A stretch of DNA of 40,001 nt from Seminavis robusta. Taxonomy: Eukaryota; Bacillariophyta; Bacillariophyceae; Naviculales; Naviculaceae. A program made the translations under genes and the position numbers. The stretch's first letter is position 1. Each line of letters starts with the position of its first letter. The stretch lies in the NCBI GenBank assembly GCA_903772945.1, contig CAICTM010001006.1, forward strand, positions 1 to 40,001. Direction: 5' to 3'. Below, piece after piece: positions 38,072 to 40,001 of this stretch. The notes below the pieces were generated by a model. The model saw only the letters and a program-made list of their open reading frames with translations. It was not told the DNA's origin and searched no databases.

Positions 38072-38474
38072 GTGAGATATCCGAAGCAGTACAGTATCTA
38101 TTCTTCTGCTTTGTTTGTTGGGCGCATACTCTACTCACCGCCAGTACGGTATGCATAGAGGAGCACAGCTTGCATTCCCCGTATGGTAGGATCGAAGGGT
38201 TTTGGTGTTGGCTGGCTCCGCAAAACCTCTCCCTAAATGGGGACTTGAAATAAGCCCAGTTCCTGCTGTAGCTCTGCATTTGGATGCTTGTTACAATTGG
38301 GCTACGGCATTCGTAATGAAAAGTTTAGTTTTATGATGGTGTCCTACGAATCTAGACTCATGCGTTCGTTTGTTTGTTTGGATGGATAGATGGAATCTTC
38401 CATTTGTTAAAAAATAGAAAGGTGGCTCGGCGTCACAGTGTTGCTTCACTACAGCGAATGCATCAAAATCGCAA
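38072..38474. other. Convergent intergenic region
   Basis: This lies between the 3' ends of the small protein gene and the short-chain dehydrogenase gene. Nothing coding or repetitive was recognised apart from a short GTTTGTTTGTTTGGATG tract near 38369. Confidence 0.4.
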
Positions 38475-39410
38475 TTACTGCTGAAAATCTTTGGTTAGTT
38501 CGACGCAAAGATCAAACAATCGGATGCCGTCCTCCTCGACATTGACATTTCCAACGAGTTTGTTGACTGGCTCGCAATCTTCGTAGTACGCTCCATTTTG
38601 GACCAATGCAGCTGTGGCACATGTGACTGTTGTAGCTGCTCCCTGTTCCGCGGTCTTTTTGGAGAGAATGCCAACCCACCCCATCAACGTCGTGGCGCCC
38701 TTGACGTAGGATGGGACATGGCGGCCCAAGTTGGTATCCGCCATTCCGGGATGGAGTGCCACGGTCTCCAATTTGACGGCTTCGTTGCCATTATCGCGCT
38801 TTGCAAATTCCTTGGCCAGGAGAATATTTCCCAACTTGGATTGTTGATAGGCGAAATTGGCGTCGTATTCTGGATCATCTGCCTTGAAGTTTTGAAACCA
38901 ATCAAAGTCAAAGCGCTTTCCTCCAGCTTCGTAGCTCTTACTGGACACCCAGACTTGACGACTGGTAATACTCAACAGGGAAAGCGCCAAAAGAAAGTGC
39001 CCCACGACATTGACACCAACTTGCTGTTCTAGATTCTGCTTGGTGACTCCCGCTGGGCACATCATCACGCCAGCATTCAAAATGACGCAATCCAGCTTGG
39101 TGTATTTTTCCTTGACGTACGCCGCAAATGCCTTTACTTGCTCCAAGTCGGCCAAATCGCAAGGAGGTCCAACGGCATCCACCAATGCCATGTCGTATTC
39201 TTCCGCTTCCAACTGACTCACAAAGGACTTCATGGTCTCTTCGTTGCGACCCGCCAAAATCACTTGGCCCTTGACCTTCAACAATGCTTTGGTGGTCTCC
39301 ATGCCCAGGCCACCGTATGCCCCAGTAATCAAAAAGACCTTGCCGGATTGGTCGCCATTGGCTTCCGCGGCTTGCAGAGCCGTGCGTTCAAAACCTTCCT
39401 TGTTGGGCAT
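38475..39410 (-). CDS. Short-chain dehydrogenase/reductase (retinol dehydrogenase-like)
   Basis: This encodes 311 residues, one exon, with a start ATG at 39410. Family members oxidise or reduce alcohols and carbonyls using NAD(P). The Rossmann motif TGAYGGLG is near residue 29-36, followed by GRNEE at the strand-2 cofactor turn, where the Arg favours NADP(H). NAG appears in ILNAGVM. The catalytic Ser is in VWVSSKSYE and the YxxxK is YQQSK (about 189-193). LHPGMADTNL is the usual PG motif. The overall pattern is closest to the retinol dehydrogenase / protochlorophyllide reductase-like group. No targeting signal is seen, suggesting a cytosolic enzyme. Substrate cannot be named. Confidence 0.88.
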   Translation of the reverse strand: MPNKEGFERTALQAAEANGDQSGKVFLITGAYGGLGMETTKALLKVKGQVILAGRNEETMKSFVSQLEAEEYDMALVDAVGPPCDLADLEQVKAFAAYVKEKYTKLDCVILNAGVMMCPAGVTKQNLEQQVGVNVVGHFLLALSLLSITSRQVWVSSKSYEAGGKRFDFDWFQNFKADDPEYDANFAYQQSKLGNILLAKEFAKRDNGNEAVKLETVALHPGMADTNLGRHVPSYVKGATTLMGWVGILSKKTAEQGAATTVTCATAALVQNGAYYEDCEPVNKLVGNVNVEEDGIRLFDLCVELTKDFQQ

Positions 39411-40001
39411 GGTGGATTATTTATTGTGGATCGGAATGCTTTTGGTGATAATGGAAACTCTGGCTCTTTGTCTCTCTAGATCTTGTAAACGCAACAGGCA
39501 ACAAGCGATTGCGGGGGTGCAAAAAATGGAGCGCAAAAGATCCGTTGAAAAAGGAATTTGATTGACCTTGAGACATGGTACGTTAACTCTATCGTTAAAA
39601 TTAAAAGTGAGAAATGACGTGTTTTTCCCAAGAACAAGGCTGATGCCCTCAACTGTCAAAAAGAGATTTGATTGGTCAAATCATTTACCGTGTTCAACTG
39701 GACACACTATTGATAGCAAGTCTCTTTAGCCAGCCAGTACGGGCACAGTGATATCGGTACCCATGGGTCCAGAGTACTGTGTCCAACAGAACACACAATA
39801 TAAACCCCTATCCTTAACAAGGAAAATGTCCCTTATGTCTTTGGCAAAACCTCCACCGTGTTTATCTGGACAACACTAGCGAGTCTGCATAGCCAGCCAG
39901 TACTGGTACCCATGCGTAGAAACTACTGTGTCCAACAGAAACCACCCAAGAATATGATCCCTACCTCCTTAAACACGCTCAAGCCGACGACACAGCTGAA
40001 C
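39411..40001. other. Terminal intergenic region
   Basis: The left portion should contain the promoter of the short-chain dehydrogenase gene. The frame on the minus strand at 39417-39659 lacks features. The rest carries the diverged tandem repeat listed separately. The window ends without reaching another gene. Confidence 0.4.
39686..39980. repeat. Diverged tandem repeat, period about 168 bp
   Basis: The first copy (about 39689-39830) and second (about 39857-39975) share ordered blocks: CCGTGTT, CTGGACA, AGCCAGCCAGTAC, GGTACCCATG, TACTGTGTCCAACAGAA, and CCTTAA. The copies differ by substitutions and a missing stretch of about 20 bases in the second. Confidence 0.65.

Overview
The window looks like nuclear DNA from a diatom, most likely a pennate one. 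The evidence is short GT-AG introns (74-145 nt), intergenic DNA rich in short palindromes, two proteins whose signal peptides end in an ASAF-like plastid-targeting motif, and a receptor-type nucleotide cyclase fused to a class I phosphodiesterase, an architecture known from diatoms. The species is an inference. I saw no rRNA, convincing tRNA, CRISPR array, viral gene or intact transposase.

Layout. Positions 1-2865 are repeat-dominated: a 33-bp tandem repeat inside an AACCAGT-rich array (579-975), two adjacent 405-bp elements with inverted-repeat ends (1214-1618, 1620-2024), and a short GTTTCA/TGAAAC cluster (2495-2630). Positions 2866-9123 (minus) hold one large gene, which I could resolve into 20 exons with a continuous 1520-codon frame: receptor, class III cyclase and phosphodiesterase, with the cyclase core cut into micro-exons of 10-29 nt. 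A 2.3-kb gene-poor stretch follows. Next come a PLAC8-like Cys-rich membrane protein (11452-12179, minus), an LYR-motif protein (12897-13748, minus), an ambiguous 2-kb stretch, and an M50 site-2-protease-like membrane protease (15821-16983, plus).

From 17315 to 29940 the genes are dense: a DUF2325-like exported protein, a dual-specificity phosphatase, a tandem sulfotransferase-like type II membrane protein, a TMEM229/CmpB-like membrane protein, a SEC11-like signal peptidase relative without the canonical serine, an NSF-like AAA ATPase with a putative plastid presequence, a fungal-type Zn2Cys6 regulator, a secreted Cys-rich protein, and a plastid-targeted protein of unknown function. Then come an 849-residue secretory JmjC/cupin protein (30380-32929, plus), a 2-kb gap, a divergent protein kinase (34926-37092, plus), two divergently arranged small proteins (37330-37695, minus; 37844-38071, plus), and a short-chain dehydrogenase (38475-39410, minus). 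The right edge holds a diverged tandem repeat.

The genes do not form an operon or obvious pathway. Several act in or pass through the secretory or plastid route. The strongest leads are the micro-exon-split cyclase/phosphodiesterase, the NSF-like ATPase that appears to be sent to the plastid, the signal-peptidase and JmjC proteins with altered catalytic residues, and the paired 405-bp inverted-repeat elements. Splice sites were chosen by reading frame, GT/AG borders and recalled family motifs, so they are predictions.
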